Part shown: in pieces, positions 1-8,344 of the stretch | How positions within the stretch are numbered: position 1 is the first letter of the stretch | Layout of the letters: every line of letters begins with the position of its first letter | NCBI GenBank assembly: GCA_913778765.1 | Contig: CAJYXO010000122.1 | Location: 1 to 64,000, forward strand | Length of the DNA: 64,000 nucleotides | From: an uncultured Massilia sp. | GTDB taxonomy: Bacteria > Pseudomonadota > Gammaproteobacteria > Burkholderiales > Burkholderiaceae_D | Reading direction: 5' to 3' | Made by a program: the position numbers and the translations under genes | The notes under the pieces: model-generated | Seen by the model: the letters and a program-made list of their open reading frames with translations, nothing else | Told to the model about the DNA's origin: nothing | Database searches by the model: none

Positions 1-49
1 GGGATGGTTCATGGCGGTTTCCTGTATTGCGTTTATTACTTGGATCGTG

Positions 50-79
50 CGGCGGCGCCAGGGTTTCCCGGCGCCGCCG
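50..79. terminator. GC-rich hairpin after the OFA carrier gene
   Basis: A perfect 10-bp stem (CGGCGGCGCC at 50-59, GGCGCCGCCG at 70-79) with a 10-nt loop lies 8 bases beyond the carrier's stop on the minus strand. No clear T-run follows on either strand, so it may only slow polymerase or protect the 3' end. Confidence 0.4.
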
Positions 80-86
80 TGATGCC

Positions 87-1784
87 TTACTTGAACAGCA
101 CGATGGCCTTCTGCAGCGTGATCCACACGCCGATCAGCAGCGGAATGCCGACCGCGGCCCAGGCCAGCAGGGTGACGAAGGCGCCGCTCGCCGCGACCGG
201 GGCCGCCGCGATGACGCCGGCGCCGGAAACGCCCGCGACCATGGCATCGCCGCCGCTCGCCGCGGCGGCGCGGCTGCCGCTTGATGCGGCGACGTCGCGC
301 TCATGCGCCTTGCGCTTCTCGTCCGCCAGTTCGGCGTCGCTCATGAAGTACTTGTCGGCCAGCGGGCGCACCAGCAGGTTGCAGACGAAGCCCAGCACCA
401 GCAGGCCGGCCATCGCGTACATCGCGGTGTCGTAGGCCTGGGACTTGGGGACGCCATGCGCGAGCTGGTATTCGCGGATGTAGTTGACCAGGGTCGGGCC
501 GAGCAGGCCGGCGGCGGCCCAGGCGGTCAGCAGGCGGCCGTGGATCGCGCCCACCATCTGGGTGCCGAACAGGTCGGCCAGGTAGGCCGGCACGGTGGCG
601 AAGCCGCCGCCGTACATCGACAGGATGATGCAGAAGGCCAGCACGAACAGCGCCAGGTGGCCGCCATGCGCGAAGGACGGGATCGCCGAGTACAGCACGA
701 AGCCCAGCACCAGGAACACGAAGTAGGTCATCTTGCGGCCGATGTAGTCGGAGCAGGTGGCCCAGGCGAAGCGGCCGCCGATGTTAAACAGCGACAGCAG
801 GCCGGTGAAGCCGGCGGCGATGGTGGCGATCTGCGCCTTCTGCGCGGCGTCCAGTTCGTTGAAGGTGGCAGTCACACCGATCAGGCGGCCGCCGAACACT
901 TCCTGCAGCAGCGGCGAGGCCATCGCCAGGATGCCGATGCCGGCCGAGACGTTCAAGAACAGCACCAGCCACACCAGCCAGAACTGCGGGATGCCCCACA
1001 CGCGGCTCACGTGCACGTGGCGGCTGGTGATCATGGTGTTGCCGCTCCTGGCGGCCGGCGCGGTCCAGCCTTCCGGCTTCCAGCCGGTTGCGGGAACGCG
1101 GTAGGCCAGCGCGCCCGCCATCATGAACACGAAGTAGATCGCGGCCAGGACCAGGAAGGTTTCCCACACGCCCACCGAGGCCGGGGTGGCGAAATGCTTC
1201 ATCAGCTTGTCGGCCAGCGGCGCGCCGATCATGGCGCCGCCGCCGAAGCCCATGATGGCCATGCCGGTCGCCATGCCGCGCCGGTCGGGGAACCATTTGA
1301 TCAGGGTGGAGACCGGCGAGATGTAGCCGAGACCGAGGCCGATGCCGCCGATCACGCCGGAACCCAGCCACATCAGCCAGATCTGGTGCTTGTAGATGCC
1401 CAGGGCGGAGATCACCAGGCCGCCGCACCAGCAGATCGCCGAGACGACGCCGGCCTTGCGCGGGCCCGCGTGCTCGAGCCAGCCGCCGAACAGCGCGGTC
1501 GACAGGCCGAGGAACAGGAAGAACAGGCTGACCAGCCAGCCCAGCATCGAGATCTTCCAGTCGCAGGTGGTGGACGTGATGACGTCGAAGAATCCCATGT
1601 CGGCCGGACAGGCAAGCGATTCCTTGATGCCGATCGCTTTCGACAGCGGCAGCCAGAACACCGAGAACCCGTACGCCATGCCGATGCACAGGTGGATCGC
1701 CAATGCCGCCGGCGGCACCAGCCAGCGGTTGAATCCGGGGCCGGCGATGGTGTGCTCCTTGTCCAGCTTATCCAGTAAAGCCAT
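87..1784 (-). CDS. OFA-family MFS transporter (oxalate/formate antiporter-like)
   Basis: An inner-membrane major facilitator carrier of 565 residues, probably moving a small carboxylate such as oxalate or formate. Membrane helices begin around residue 23. The motif WFPDRRGMATGMAIMGFGGG near residue 165 is typical of the OxlT/OFA branch. OFA carriers usually have about 430 residues. This one is longer, mostly because of a hydrophilic C-terminal stretch (about residues 480-520) followed by one more hydrophobic helix (near AWAAVGIPLLIGVW). That helix resembles the separate small-subunit peptides annotated beside some OFA carriers, so it may be a natural fusion (inference). The gene diverges from a PBP-domain regulator across 128 bases holding paired repeats. 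Substrate cannot be read from sequence; the acyl-CoA synthetase next door suggests an organic acid. Confidence 0.85.
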   Translation of the reverse strand: MALLDKLDKEHTIAGPGFNRWLVPPAALAIHLCIGMAYGFSVFWLPLSKAIGIKESLACPADMGFFDVITSTTCDWKISMLGWLVSLFFLFLGLSTALFGGWLEHAGPRKAGVVSAICWCGGLVISALGIYKHQIWLMWLGSGVIGGIGLGLGYISPVSTLIKWFPDRRGMATGMAIMGFGGGAMIGAPLADKLMKHFATPASVGVWETFLVLAAIYFVFMMAGALAYRVPATGWKPEGWTAPAARSGNTMITSRHVHVSRVWGIPQFWLVWLVLFLNVSAGIGILAMASPLLQEVFGGRLIGVTATFNELDAAQKAQIATIAAGFTGLLSLFNIGGRFAWATCSDYIGRKMTYFVFLVLGFVLYSAIPSFAHGGHLALFVLAFCIILSMYGGGFATVPAYLADLFGTQMVGAIHGRLLTAWAAAGLLGPTLVNYIREYQLAHGVPKSQAYDTAMYAMAGLLVLGFVCNLLVRPLADKYFMSDAELADEKRKAHERDVAASSGSRAAAASGGDAMVAGVSGAGVIAAAPVAASGAFVTLLAWAAVGIPLLIGVWITLQKAIVLFK

Positions 1785-1823
1785 GTCTCCTCCGTTTTTT
1801 GCTCGAATTAATATGTTTTAAAA

Positions 1824-1908
1824 AGCATATACTTCTGGCTTACATCTACTGCAATGCCGAGCGTATCATGGTGTCCTCTTGCCAGAAATAGGCTTTATTA
1901 AGCATATA
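1824..1908. promoter_or_regulatory. Divergent promoter region with paired repeats
   Basis: Between the carrier and the regulator, AGCATATA occurs twice in the same orientation (1824-1831 and 1901-1908). Between these copies, TTCTGGC (1833-1839) faces GCCAGAA (1881-1887) as an inverted repeat about 41 bases apart. The symmetry suggests paired operator sites bound by the divergently encoded regulator. The binding protein is inferred from position only. Confidence 0.4.
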
Positions 1909-1912
1909 AGCC

Positions 1913-2998
1913 ATGCTCAAGGTCCACATCCGCCCGCACTGGGAAATAAGTTTCAATAATGACGCGCCGCTCGACACGGCCACGCTGCTGGCCCTGCTGC
2001 TGGCGATCCAGGACCAGGGCTCGATCGCCGCCGCGGCCAAGGCGGCCGGCCTGTCCTACCGCTACGCCTGGGGCGTGCTGCGCGAAGCCGAGGAACTGTT
2101 CGGCGAGCCGCTGCTGGAAACCGGGCGCGGACGCGGCACCCGCCTGACCCTGCTGGCGCTGAAGCTGGTGTGGGCCGACCGCCGCATCGCCGCGCGCCTG
2201 TCGCCGACCCTGGACAGCCTGGCCTCCGAACTCGAGGCCGAGCTGGGGAAGGTGCGCCTGCGCGGCATCGGCCTGCGCACGATCCGCATGGACGCCAGCC
2301 ACGGCTTCGCGGTGGCCGCCCTCACCGGCTACCTCGACAAGCTGGAACTGCCGGTCGAGCTGCGCTACCGCACCAGCCTCGATGCGGTGGCCGCGCTGGC
2401 GCGGCGCGACTGCGACCTGGCCGGCTTCCACGTGCCGGAAGGCGCATTCGAAGCGGCGACGGCGCGCCGCTACCTGCGCTGGCTGGACCCGGAGCGCCAC
2501 TGCCTGGTGCACATCTGCGGCCGCCAGCAGGGCCTGCTGGTCGCGCCGGGCAATCCGCTCGGCATCCAGACCCTGGCCGACCTGGTGCGTCCGCGGGTGC
2601 GCTTCGTGAACCGCCAGGCCGGCTCCGGCACCCGCATGCTGCTCGAGATGATGCTCGATCGCGACGGCATCGACCGCGAAGCCATCAACGGCTGGAACAG
2701 CGCCGAATTCACGCACTCGGCGGTGGCGGCCTATATCGCCAGCGGCATGGCCGACGTCGGCATCGGCATGCGCACCGCGGCCGAGCAGTTCAAGCTCGGC
2801 TTCATCCCGCTGCTGCGCGAACGCTATTTTTTCGCCCTGCATGTGGACGCTTTGGAGGACAGCCTGATGGCCCAGCTGCTGGCGGTGCTGCGCCAGCCCG
2901 GCTATCATCGGCTGGTCGACGCCCTGCCCGGCTACGACGCCGCGCGCACCGGCGCGATCGAATCGATCCAGGAAGCCTTCCCCGAAAGACCCGCATGA
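1913..2998 (+). CDS. Regulator: LysR/ModE-like HTH plus PBP-like domain
   Basis: A 361-residue one-component regulator. Residues about 20-85 form a winged HTH of the LysR/ModE type (GSIAAAAKAAGLSYRYAWG). Residues about 130-330 look like a periplasmic-binding-protein fold of the PBP_like type, with LLVAPGNPLGIQTLADL and the ligand-loop text NRQAGSGTRMLLE. This differs from standard LysR proteins, whose effector domain is another family. It diverges from the OFA carrier, and its stop overlaps the next start as ATGA, so it is translationally coupled to the acyl-CoA genes. It probably senses a small anion or acid and controls the carrier and its own operon. No strong ribosome site precedes the ATG at 1913. 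Similar proteins stand beside formate dehydrogenase operons in related bacteria, but no such operon is visible here. Confidence 0.75.
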   Translation: MLKVHIRPHWEISFNNDAPLDTATLLALLLAIQDQGSIAAAAKAAGLSYRYAWGVLREAEELFGEPLLETGRGRGTRLTLLALKLVWADRRIAARLSPTLDSLASELEAELGKVRLRGIGLRTIRMDASHGFAVAALTGYLDKLELPVELRYRTSLDAVAALARRDCDLAGFHVPEGAFEAATARRYLRWLDPERHCLVHICGRQQGLLVAPGNPLGIQTLADLVRPRVRFVNRQAGSGTRMLLEMMLDRDGIDREAINGWNSAEFTHSAVAAYIASGMADVGIGMRTAAEQFKLGFIPLLRERYFFALHVDALEDSLMAQLLAVLRQPGYHRLVDALPGYDAARTGAIESIQEAFPERPA

Positions 2999-3878
2999 TC
3001 CGCGACCAGGAAACCCTCCATCTGCTGAAGGACAGCATCGCCCGCTTCGTGCGCGAGGTGCTGATCCCGCATGAAGACATCGTCGCCGAGCTCGATGCGA
3101 TCCCGGACGCCATCGTCGCGCAGATGCGCGAGCTCGGCCTGTTCGGCCTGTGCATCCCCGAGGAATACGGCGGCCTCGCCTTGACCATGGAAGAAGAAGT
3201 GCTGGTGGCGATGGAGCTGGCCTATGCCTCGCCCGCCTTCCGCTCGCTGGTCGGCACCAATAACGGCATCGGCGCCCAGGGCATCGTCATCGACGGCACG
3301 CCCGAACAGAAGGCGGCCTGGCTGCCGCGCCTCGCAGCGGGCGAGATCATCGGCTCGTTCGCGCTGACGGAACCGGACAGCGGCTCGGATGCGGCCTCGC
3401 TGCGCACCACCGCCGTGCGCGATGGCGATGCCTATGTGATCGACGGCGTGAAGCGCTTCATCACCAACGCGCCCGAAGCCGGCGTGTTCACGGTGATGGC
3501 CCGTACCGACGCCACGCGCAGGGATGCCGGCGCGATCTCCGCCTTCCTGGTCGAACGCGGCGCGCCCGGCCTTTCGCTGGGACGCATCGCCAGGCCGAAC
3601 TCTATGCCGCGCGCAGCATGGTGATCGATGCGGCGCGCCAGCGCGACGACGGCCGCGACGTCACGCTGGAAGCTTCATGCTGCAAGCTGTTCGCGTCCGA
3701 GCTGTGCGGCCGCGTGGCCGACCGCGCGGTGCAGATCCATGGCGGCGCGGGCTATGTGTCGGATTACGCGGCCGAGCGCTTCTACCGCGACGTGCGCCTT
3801 TTCCGCATCTACGAAGGGACCTCGCAGATCCAGCAGCTGGTCATCGCCCGCAACATGGTCAAGAGGGCCGGCGCATGA
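2995..3878 (+). pseudogene. Acyl-CoA dehydrogenase, broken by an internal deletion
   Basis: The reading frame from ATG 2995 matches an acyl-CoA dehydrogenase from its N-terminus through the FAD-contact region (FALTEPDSGSDAASLRTTAV) to LSLGRIA near 3590. It then runs into a stop at 3624. In another frame the family resumes at QAELYAARSMVIDAARQ (from 3591) and continues through QIHGGAGYVSDYAAERFYRD and the catalytic-Glu motif YEGTSQIQ to the stop at 3878. The two parts give about 198 plus 95 residues, whereas the family has about 380. Roughly 90 residues are missing at the junction, including the region that carries the Arg-Gln-Phe-Gly FAD motif. The junction lies near 3585-3595. No single frame gives a whole enzyme. 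Both neighbours overlap it by ATGA, so it was once the middle gene of a coupled operon. An assembly collapse is the alternative. Confidence 0.85.
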
Positions 3879-5413
3879 TAGCCGTGGCGGCTTTGCTGGC
3901 GGGGCTGCCGGCGCGCATCGATGCGATCGTGCGCGGGCATGCGCGCGCCACGCCGTGCGCGCCGGCCTTGCGCGAAGACGGCCGCGCGATCAGCTACGGC
4001 GAACTGGAAAGCGAAGTAGATGCCTGCGCGGCCTGGCTGCGCAGCCTCGGCGTGCAGGCCGGCGAACGGGTGATGCTGGTGAGCGAGAACTGCATCGCCC
4101 AGGTGACCGCGCTGTTCGCCATCGCCAGCCTGGATGCCTGGGCGGTCAACGTGAATGCGCGCCTGACGGCGCCGGAGCTGGATGCGATCCGCGGCCACTG
4201 CGGCGCGCGCGTGCTGCTGTACACGGCAGCGTGTTCGCCCGATGCCGCGGCCCATGCGGACCGCGCGCGCAATGCGGGACCGGCACATGGCGAACTGCGC
4301 GCCAGCCTGCATGGGGACGGCATCGTGCCCGAGCCGCTGCGCGCGGCGCCGGTCGCAGCCGGGTCGCCGGCCGCCGGATCGCCGGCCGCCGGATCGCCGG
4401 GCGCCCTGATCTACACCACCGGCACCACCGGCCAGCCGAAAGGCGTGATGCTCAGCCACCGCAACCTGCTGTTCGTGGCCGCCGTCTCGAGCCGCCTGCG
4501 CGGCCTGGCGCCGGGCGACCTGGCGTATGGCGTGCTGCCGGTCTCGCATGTGTATGGCCTGACCTCGGTGCTGCTGGGGACCCTGTACGCCGGCGCCTGC
4601 CTGCGCCTGTGCCCGCGCTTCACGCCGCGCGCCATGCTGGATGCGATCCGCGGCGAAGGCTTGAGCATCGTGCAGGGCGTGCCGGCCATGTATGCGCGGC
4701 TGCTGGAACTCTGCGCGCGCGACGGCGTGCAGGCGCCGATCTCGTCGACGCTACGCTTCGCCTACGCCGGCGGCTCGCCGCTCGATCCCGGCCTCAAGGC
4801 CGAGGTGGAGCGCCTGCTCGGCATCCCCCTGCACAACGGCTACGGCCTGACCGAAGCCGCGCCCACGGTCAGCCAGACCCGTCTCGATGCGCCTCGCGCC
4901 GACACCTCGGTCGGTCATCCGATACCGGGCGTCGAGGTGCGCGTCGATCGTGACGGCAAGCTGTTCGTGCGCGGCCCGAACGTGATGCTGGGCTACTACC
5001 GCGATCCCGCAGGCACGGCCGCGGTGCTGCGGGAAGACGGCTGGCTCGACACCGGCGACCTGGCGCGCCAGGCCGCGGACGGCGCCCTGTTCATCGACGG
5101 CCGCAGCAAGGAGCTGATCATCCGCTCCGGCTTCAAGGTCTATCCGCTCGAAGTCGAGACGGTGCTGAACGCGCATCCGTCGGTGACGCAGTCGGCCGTG
5201 GTCGGGCGCGCCCTCGCGGATGGCAACGAGGAAGTGGTGGCCTTCGTCCAGCCGGTGGCGGGCAAGGCGCCGGAACCGGATGCGTTGGGAGACTGGGCCG
5301 CCGCCCGCCTGGCCCCTTATAAACGCCCGGCGCGGATCGTCTTCATGGAACAGCTGCCGGCGGCGCCCAGCGGCAAGGTGCTGAAGCACCGGCTGGTTTC
5401 CAAAAGCGTCTAA
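3875..5413 (+). CDS. Acyl-CoA synthetase (AMP-forming, class I)
   Basis: A 512-residue ATP-dependent acid:CoA ligase of the ANL superfamily. The ATG at 3875 overlaps the preceding stop (ATGA), and upstream in-frame sequence reads through the dehydrogenase in a wrong frame, so this start is preferred. Seen: the P-loop YTTGTTGQPKGVMLSHRN near residue 178, the adenylate motif GYGLTEAAP near 322, GWLDTGDLA, the hinge motif GRSKELIIRSGFKVYP, and the C-terminal catalytic lysine in PSGKVLK near 501. All expected catalytic parts are present. Just before the P-loop a three-copy Ala-Gly-Ser-Pro repeat occurs. With a dehydrogenase partner and an organic-acid carrier nearby, it probably activates a carboxylic acid for degradation; which acid is unknown. 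Confidence 0.9.
   Translation: MIAVAALLAGLPARIDAIVRGHARATPCAPALREDGRAISYGELESEVDACAAWLRSLGVQAGERVMLVSENCIAQVTALFAIASLDAWAVNVNARLTAPELDAIRGHCGARVLLYTAACSPDAAAHADRARNAGPAHGELRASLHGDGIVPEPLRAAPVAAGSPAAGSPAAGSPGALIYTTGTTGQPKGVMLSHRNLLFVAAVSSRLRGLAPGDLAYGVLPVSHVYGLTSVLLGTLYAGACLRLCPRFTPRAMLDAIRGEGLSIVQGVPAMYARLLELCARDGVQAPISSTLRFAYAGGSPLDPGLKAEVERLLGIPLHNGYGLTEAAPTVSQTRLDAPRADTSVGHPIPGVEVRVDRDGKLFVRGPNVMLGYYRDPAGTAAVLREDGWLDTGDLARQAADGALFIDGRSKELIIRSGFKVYPLEVETVLNAHPSVTQSAVVGRALADGNEEVVAFVQPVAGKAPEPDALGDWAAARLAPYKRPARIVFMEQLPAAPSGKVLKHRLVSKSV
4356..4402 (+). repeat. Three tandem 15-bp units inside the acyl-CoA synthetase
   Basis: About three copies of the unit GCCGGATCGCCGGCC encode Ala-Ala-Gly-Ser-Pro repeated in frame, just ahead of the P-loop. 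The unit length is a multiple of three, so copy-number change by slippage would lengthen or shorten the linker without breaking the gene. Confidence 0.75.
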
Positions 5414-5467
5414 AAGCCCTCAGGGCAAGGCGCATCGAGACGAATGCAACGCCGCCATGAGGGCTTT
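5413..5467. terminator. Candidate bidirectional terminator, long loop
   Basis: AAAGCCCTCA (5413-5422) and TGAGGGCTTT (5458-5467) form a perfect 10-bp stem with a 35-nt loop between two convergent genes. The A/T ends on both sides would favour termination in both directions, but the large loop weakens the case. Confidence 0.4.
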
Positions 5468-5477
5468 CAGGCGCTTT

Positions 5478-5714
5478 TTAGCGGCGGCGTTTTTTCCAGT
5501 TGTAATCAGGGCCGGTCACATCGACACCCGGATGGCCGACCACGTCCGGGTGCTCCGAACACATGGTGATGAAACGCACCGCCTCGCCGGCCCGCTGGCG
5601 CGCCCGCAGCGCTTCCATGAACTTCATCGCGGCGACCATTTCGCTGGTGTCGAAGGCTTCCGCATGCGGGACGCCGGCCTCGTCCTCGATGGTGGTCCAA
5701 TACACCATGTACAT
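5478..5714 (-). CDS. Conserved small protein of unknown function
   Basis: A 78-residue soluble protein with no signal peptide and no membrane segment. It opens MYMVYWTTIEDEAGVPHAEA and ends in a basic tail (NWKKRRR). A good ribosome site (AGGAG at 5721-5725, 6 bases from the ATG) supports it as a real gene. Its text looks like a small family I have seen in other betaproteobacteria without an assigned role, including a central FITMCSEHPDVVG motif. Nothing in the neighbourhood explains it. Confidence 0.75.
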   Translation of the reverse strand: MYMVYWTTIEDEAGVPHAEAFDTSEMVAAMKFMEALRARQRAGEAVRFITMCSEHPDVVGHPGVDVTGPDYNWKKRRR

Positions 5715-5781
5715 CGTATTCTCCTGTTTCCTCGTCTAACTTTCGGCATTTTCGCATGTCTTGGATAATACCCACCCTGCG

Positions 5782-5795
5782 TAGGACTTGTCCTA
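5782..5795. promoter_or_regulatory. 14-bp palindrome in a divergent intergenic region
   Basis: TAGGACTTGTCCTA is a perfect inverted repeat of two 6-bp halves around TT. It sits about 88 bases before the glycosidase fusion start and 68 bases before the small minus-strand gene. Its size and symmetry suit a dimeric HTH regulator, perhaps of the LuxR/NarL type (inference). Confidence 0.45.
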
Positions 5796-5882
5796 AATCC
5801 GAGTTATATGTTCGCTGGCTCACACAAGAAGCCGGGTCTGCCGACTAGGCTAACTATTTGGTTCACTACGCAGGAAAAGTCC

Positions 5883-8135
5883 ATGAATCTGAATAGTCAT
5901 ATCCAGCCCGCAAGTTCGCCGCTTCAGCTCTGGGGCGGCCTCGAATGCACCGTCAACCGCGTACGCGATAACTACTTCTCCCAGATGGAACGCAATGGTC
6001 ATGCAGCACGCCTGCAGGACCTGGAGCGCTTTGCCTCCCTCGGCATCCGCGCGATCCGCTATCCGGTCCTGTGGGAACGCACCGCGCCGGACGGCATCGA
6101 CTCGGCAGACTGGTCATGGCCGGACGAGCGCCTGCCCGTGTTGCAGCAACTGGGCGTCACGCCCATCGTCGGCCTGGTCCACCACGGCAGCGGCCCGCGC
6201 CACACCAGCCTGGTCTCCGGGGACTTCCCTGAAAAGCTGGCGGAATATGCCGGCGCCGTCGCGCGCCGTTATCCCTGGGTCGAGTACTACACCCCGGTCA
6301 ACGAGATTTGCACCACGGCCCGCTTCTCGGGCCTGAACGGCGTGTGGTACCCGCACGGCTCCAGCGAAGCGACCTTCGTGCGCGCCCTGGTCAATCAGTG
6401 CCGCGCCACCGTGCTGGCGATGCGCGAAATTCGCAAGGTCACCCCGGACGCCAAACTGGTGCAGACCGACGACTTGTCGCGCACCTACGGCACGCCGGAA
6501 ATGGCGGAGATCGCGAACTTCTTCAACGAGCGCCGCTGGCTCGGCTGGGACATGCTGTGCGGCCGCATCGACGAGCACCACGCGCTGTGGGACTACCTGC
6601 TCGCCGCCGACGCGACGCCGGAAGAACTGCTGTGGTTCAAGGAGAACCCCTGCCCGCCCGACATCATGGGCGTCAATTACTACATCACCAGCGAGCGCTG
6701 GCTCGACCATCGCCTGGAGCGCTATCCGGAAAGCCACCGCACCCAGTACCGCGGCGTGCCCCACGCCGACATGGAATGCCCGCGCGTGCTGGCCACGCCG
6801 ACGCCCGGCATCGGCCCGCTGCTGCAGGAAACCTGGGACCGCTACGGCCTGCCGATCGCGATCACCGAAGCCCACATCGACGCCAACCGCGAAGACCAGC
6901 TGCGCTGGCTGGTCGAGATCTGGAACGCCGCCAAGAAGGTGCAGCAGAACGGCGCCGACATCCGCGCGGTGACGGTCTGGGCCCTGCTCGGCTCCTACGA
7001 CTGGAACTGCCTGGTGACGGAATGCCGCGGCTATTACGAACCGGGCCCCTTCGACGTGCGCGGTCCGCAACCGCGCCCGACCGCGGTGGCCGGGCTGATG
7101 CGCGAACTGGCCACCGGCCGGCCGCTGTCGGCGCCGGTGCTGCAGGGCCAGGGCTGGTGGCGCCGTCCGGGCCGCTTCTGGACCAAGCCGGTGGCGACCC
7201 GCACGGCCGTCGCCGACATCAACGACCGCGGCGCCTTCCGCTCGACCTTCCCGCAGCCGATCCTGATCACCGGCGCCACCGGCACCCTGGGCCGCGCCTT
7301 TGCCCGCATCTGCGAGCGGCGCAACCTGGCCTGCCAGGTGCTGGGCCGCCAGGAGATGGACATCACCGACCCGGCCTCGGTCGAGGCGGCGATCGTGCGC
7401 TACAAGCCATGGGCGATCGTGAATGCCAGCGGCTATGTGCGGGTCGACGATGCCGAGCGGGAGCTCGAGCGCTGCATGCGCGAGAACGCGATGGGACCGA
7501 CCGTGCTGGCGCTGGCGGCGATCCGCCATGCGGTGCGCTTCATGACCTTCTCCAGCGACCTGGTATTCGACGGCGGCGCAGGCCGGGCGTATGTCGAGTC
7601 GGACCGCGTGGCGCCGCTGAATGCCTACGGCCGCAGCAAGGCGGAGGCCGAGCGCCGCGTACTGGATTCCGATCCGCAGGCGCTGGTCATCCGCACCAGC
7701 GCCTTCTTCGGCCCCTGGGACGGACGCAACTTCGTGACCCAGGCCTTGGCCGCGCTGGGCGAAGGCCGGCCGTTCGCGGCGGCGGACGACATGACGGTAT
7801 CGCCGACCTATGTGCCGGACCTGGTGAATGCCTGCCTCGACCTGCTGATCGACAAGGAGTCCGGCATCTGGCACCTGACCAATGGCGCCGCCATGAGCTG
7901 GGCCGAGCTGGCGCGCCGCGCCTGCGCCGCTGCCGGGATCGACCCGGCCGGCATGGAAGCGCGTCCGGCCGGCGAGCTGGGCATGGCGGCGGCGCGCCCG
8001 CTCAACAGCGCGCTCACCAGCGAGCGCGGCCTGATCCTGCCGTCCTTCGACGACGCCCTGGCGCGCTACCTGCGCGAACGCGAGCTGGGCGAAGTCCGGA
8101 GCGGCACCGAAGAAACGGCGCATTACGCCAGCTGA
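5883..8135 (+). CDS. Fusion: GH1-like glycosidase plus RmlD-like sugar-nucleotide reductase
   Basis: A 750-residue two-domain protein. Residues about 10-430 form a glycoside-hydrolase family 1-like barrel. E141 in YTPVNEI is the expected acid/base and E329 in IAITEAH the expected nucleophile. Residues about 455-740 form an RmlD-type extended short-chain dehydrogenase: Rossmann motif LITGATGTLGRAF near 460, then the catalytic pair Y582 and K586 in YGRSK. The linker (about 430-455) is basic and carries Trp. The ATG at 5883 is chosen for its ribosome site (AGGAAA, about 6 bases away); an upstream in-frame ATG at 5808 has none. No signal peptide is seen, so it should act in the cytoplasm. RmlD enzymes make dTDP-L-rhamnose by reduction of a 4-keto sugar. 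A glycosidase fused to one suggests linked handling of a glycan and a nucleotide sugar, but the substrate is unknown. Confidence 0.85.
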   Translation: MNLNSHIQPASSPLQLWGGLECTVNRVRDNYFSQMERNGHAARLQDLERFASLGIRAIRYPVLWERTAPDGIDSADWSWPDERLPVLQQLGVTPIVGLVHHGSGPRHTSLVSGDFPEKLAEYAGAVARRYPWVEYYTPVNEICTTARFSGLNGVWYPHGSSEATFVRALVNQCRATVLAMREIRKVTPDAKLVQTDDLSRTYGTPEMAEIANFFNERRWLGWDMLCGRIDEHHALWDYLLAADATPEELLWFKENPCPPDIMGVNYYITSERWLDHRLERYPESHRTQYRGVPHADMECPRVLATPTPGIGPLLQETWDRYGLPIAITEAHIDANREDQLRWLVEIWNAAKKVQQNGADIRAVTVWALLGSYDWNCLVTECRGYYEPGPFDVRGPQPRPTAVAGLMRELATGRPLSAPVLQGQGWWRRPGRFWTKPVATRTAVADINDRGAFRSTFPQPILITGATGTLGRAFARICERRNLACQVLGRQEMDITDPASVEAAIVRYKPWAIVNASGYVRVDDAERELERCMRENAMGPTVLALAAIRHAVRFMTFSSDLVFDGGAGRAYVESDRVAPLNAYGRSKAEAERRVLDSDPQALVIRTSAFFGPWDGRNFVTQALAALGEGRPFAAADDMTVSPTYVPDLVNACLDLLIDKESGIWHLTNGAAMSWAELARRACAAAGIDPAGMEARPAGELGMAAARPLNSALTSERGLILPSFDDALARYLRERELGEVRSGTEETAHYAS

Positions 8136-8148
8136 CAAACCGCAAACC

Positions 8149-8157
8149 GGGGTCAGA
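8149..8157 (+). repeat. GGGGTCAGA repeat, copy 1
   Basis: A single copy of the GGGGTCAGA core just after the glycosidase fusion. The same core recurs at 8198-8206 (with an inverted partner), 9295-9303, 9310-9318 and, inverted, 9451-9459. Confidence 0.7.
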
Positions 8158-8193
8158 CTCCCATTTTTGGCATGAGCCCGGCGGCAACAACCT

Positions 8194-8231
8194 AATCGGG
8201 GTCAGATCCGGATCTGACCCCGATTTTTTTT
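8194..8231 (+). terminator. Perfect 32-bp palindrome followed by T8
   Basis: Bases 8194-8225 read identically on both strands with no mismatch. Each half is one copy of the AATCGGGGTCAGATC unit. A run of eight T follows at 8224-8231. It is a strong intrinsic-terminator shape for the upstream glycosidase gene and at the same time two head-to-head copies of the repeat. Confidence 0.75.
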
Positions 8232-8344
8232 CGCTTCCATTGTCGTTTATATGCTTTACGAATAGCATTATATTTACGCGATGCATTTCCTTGGTTACAC
8301 TACGTTACATGGCGTTACTTTACGCAATTTAGTGTGATCTGATC

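Noticed and set aside
3524-3874. An N-terminal extension of the acyl-CoA synthetase
   Set aside because: The extra 117 codons are an out-of-frame reading of the dehydrogenase end; the ATG at 3875 begins the family-like sequence.
6114-8138. A 674-codon minus-strand frame opposite the glycosidase fusion
   Set aside because: Shadow of a well-supported two-domain protein with intact catalytic residues on the other strand.
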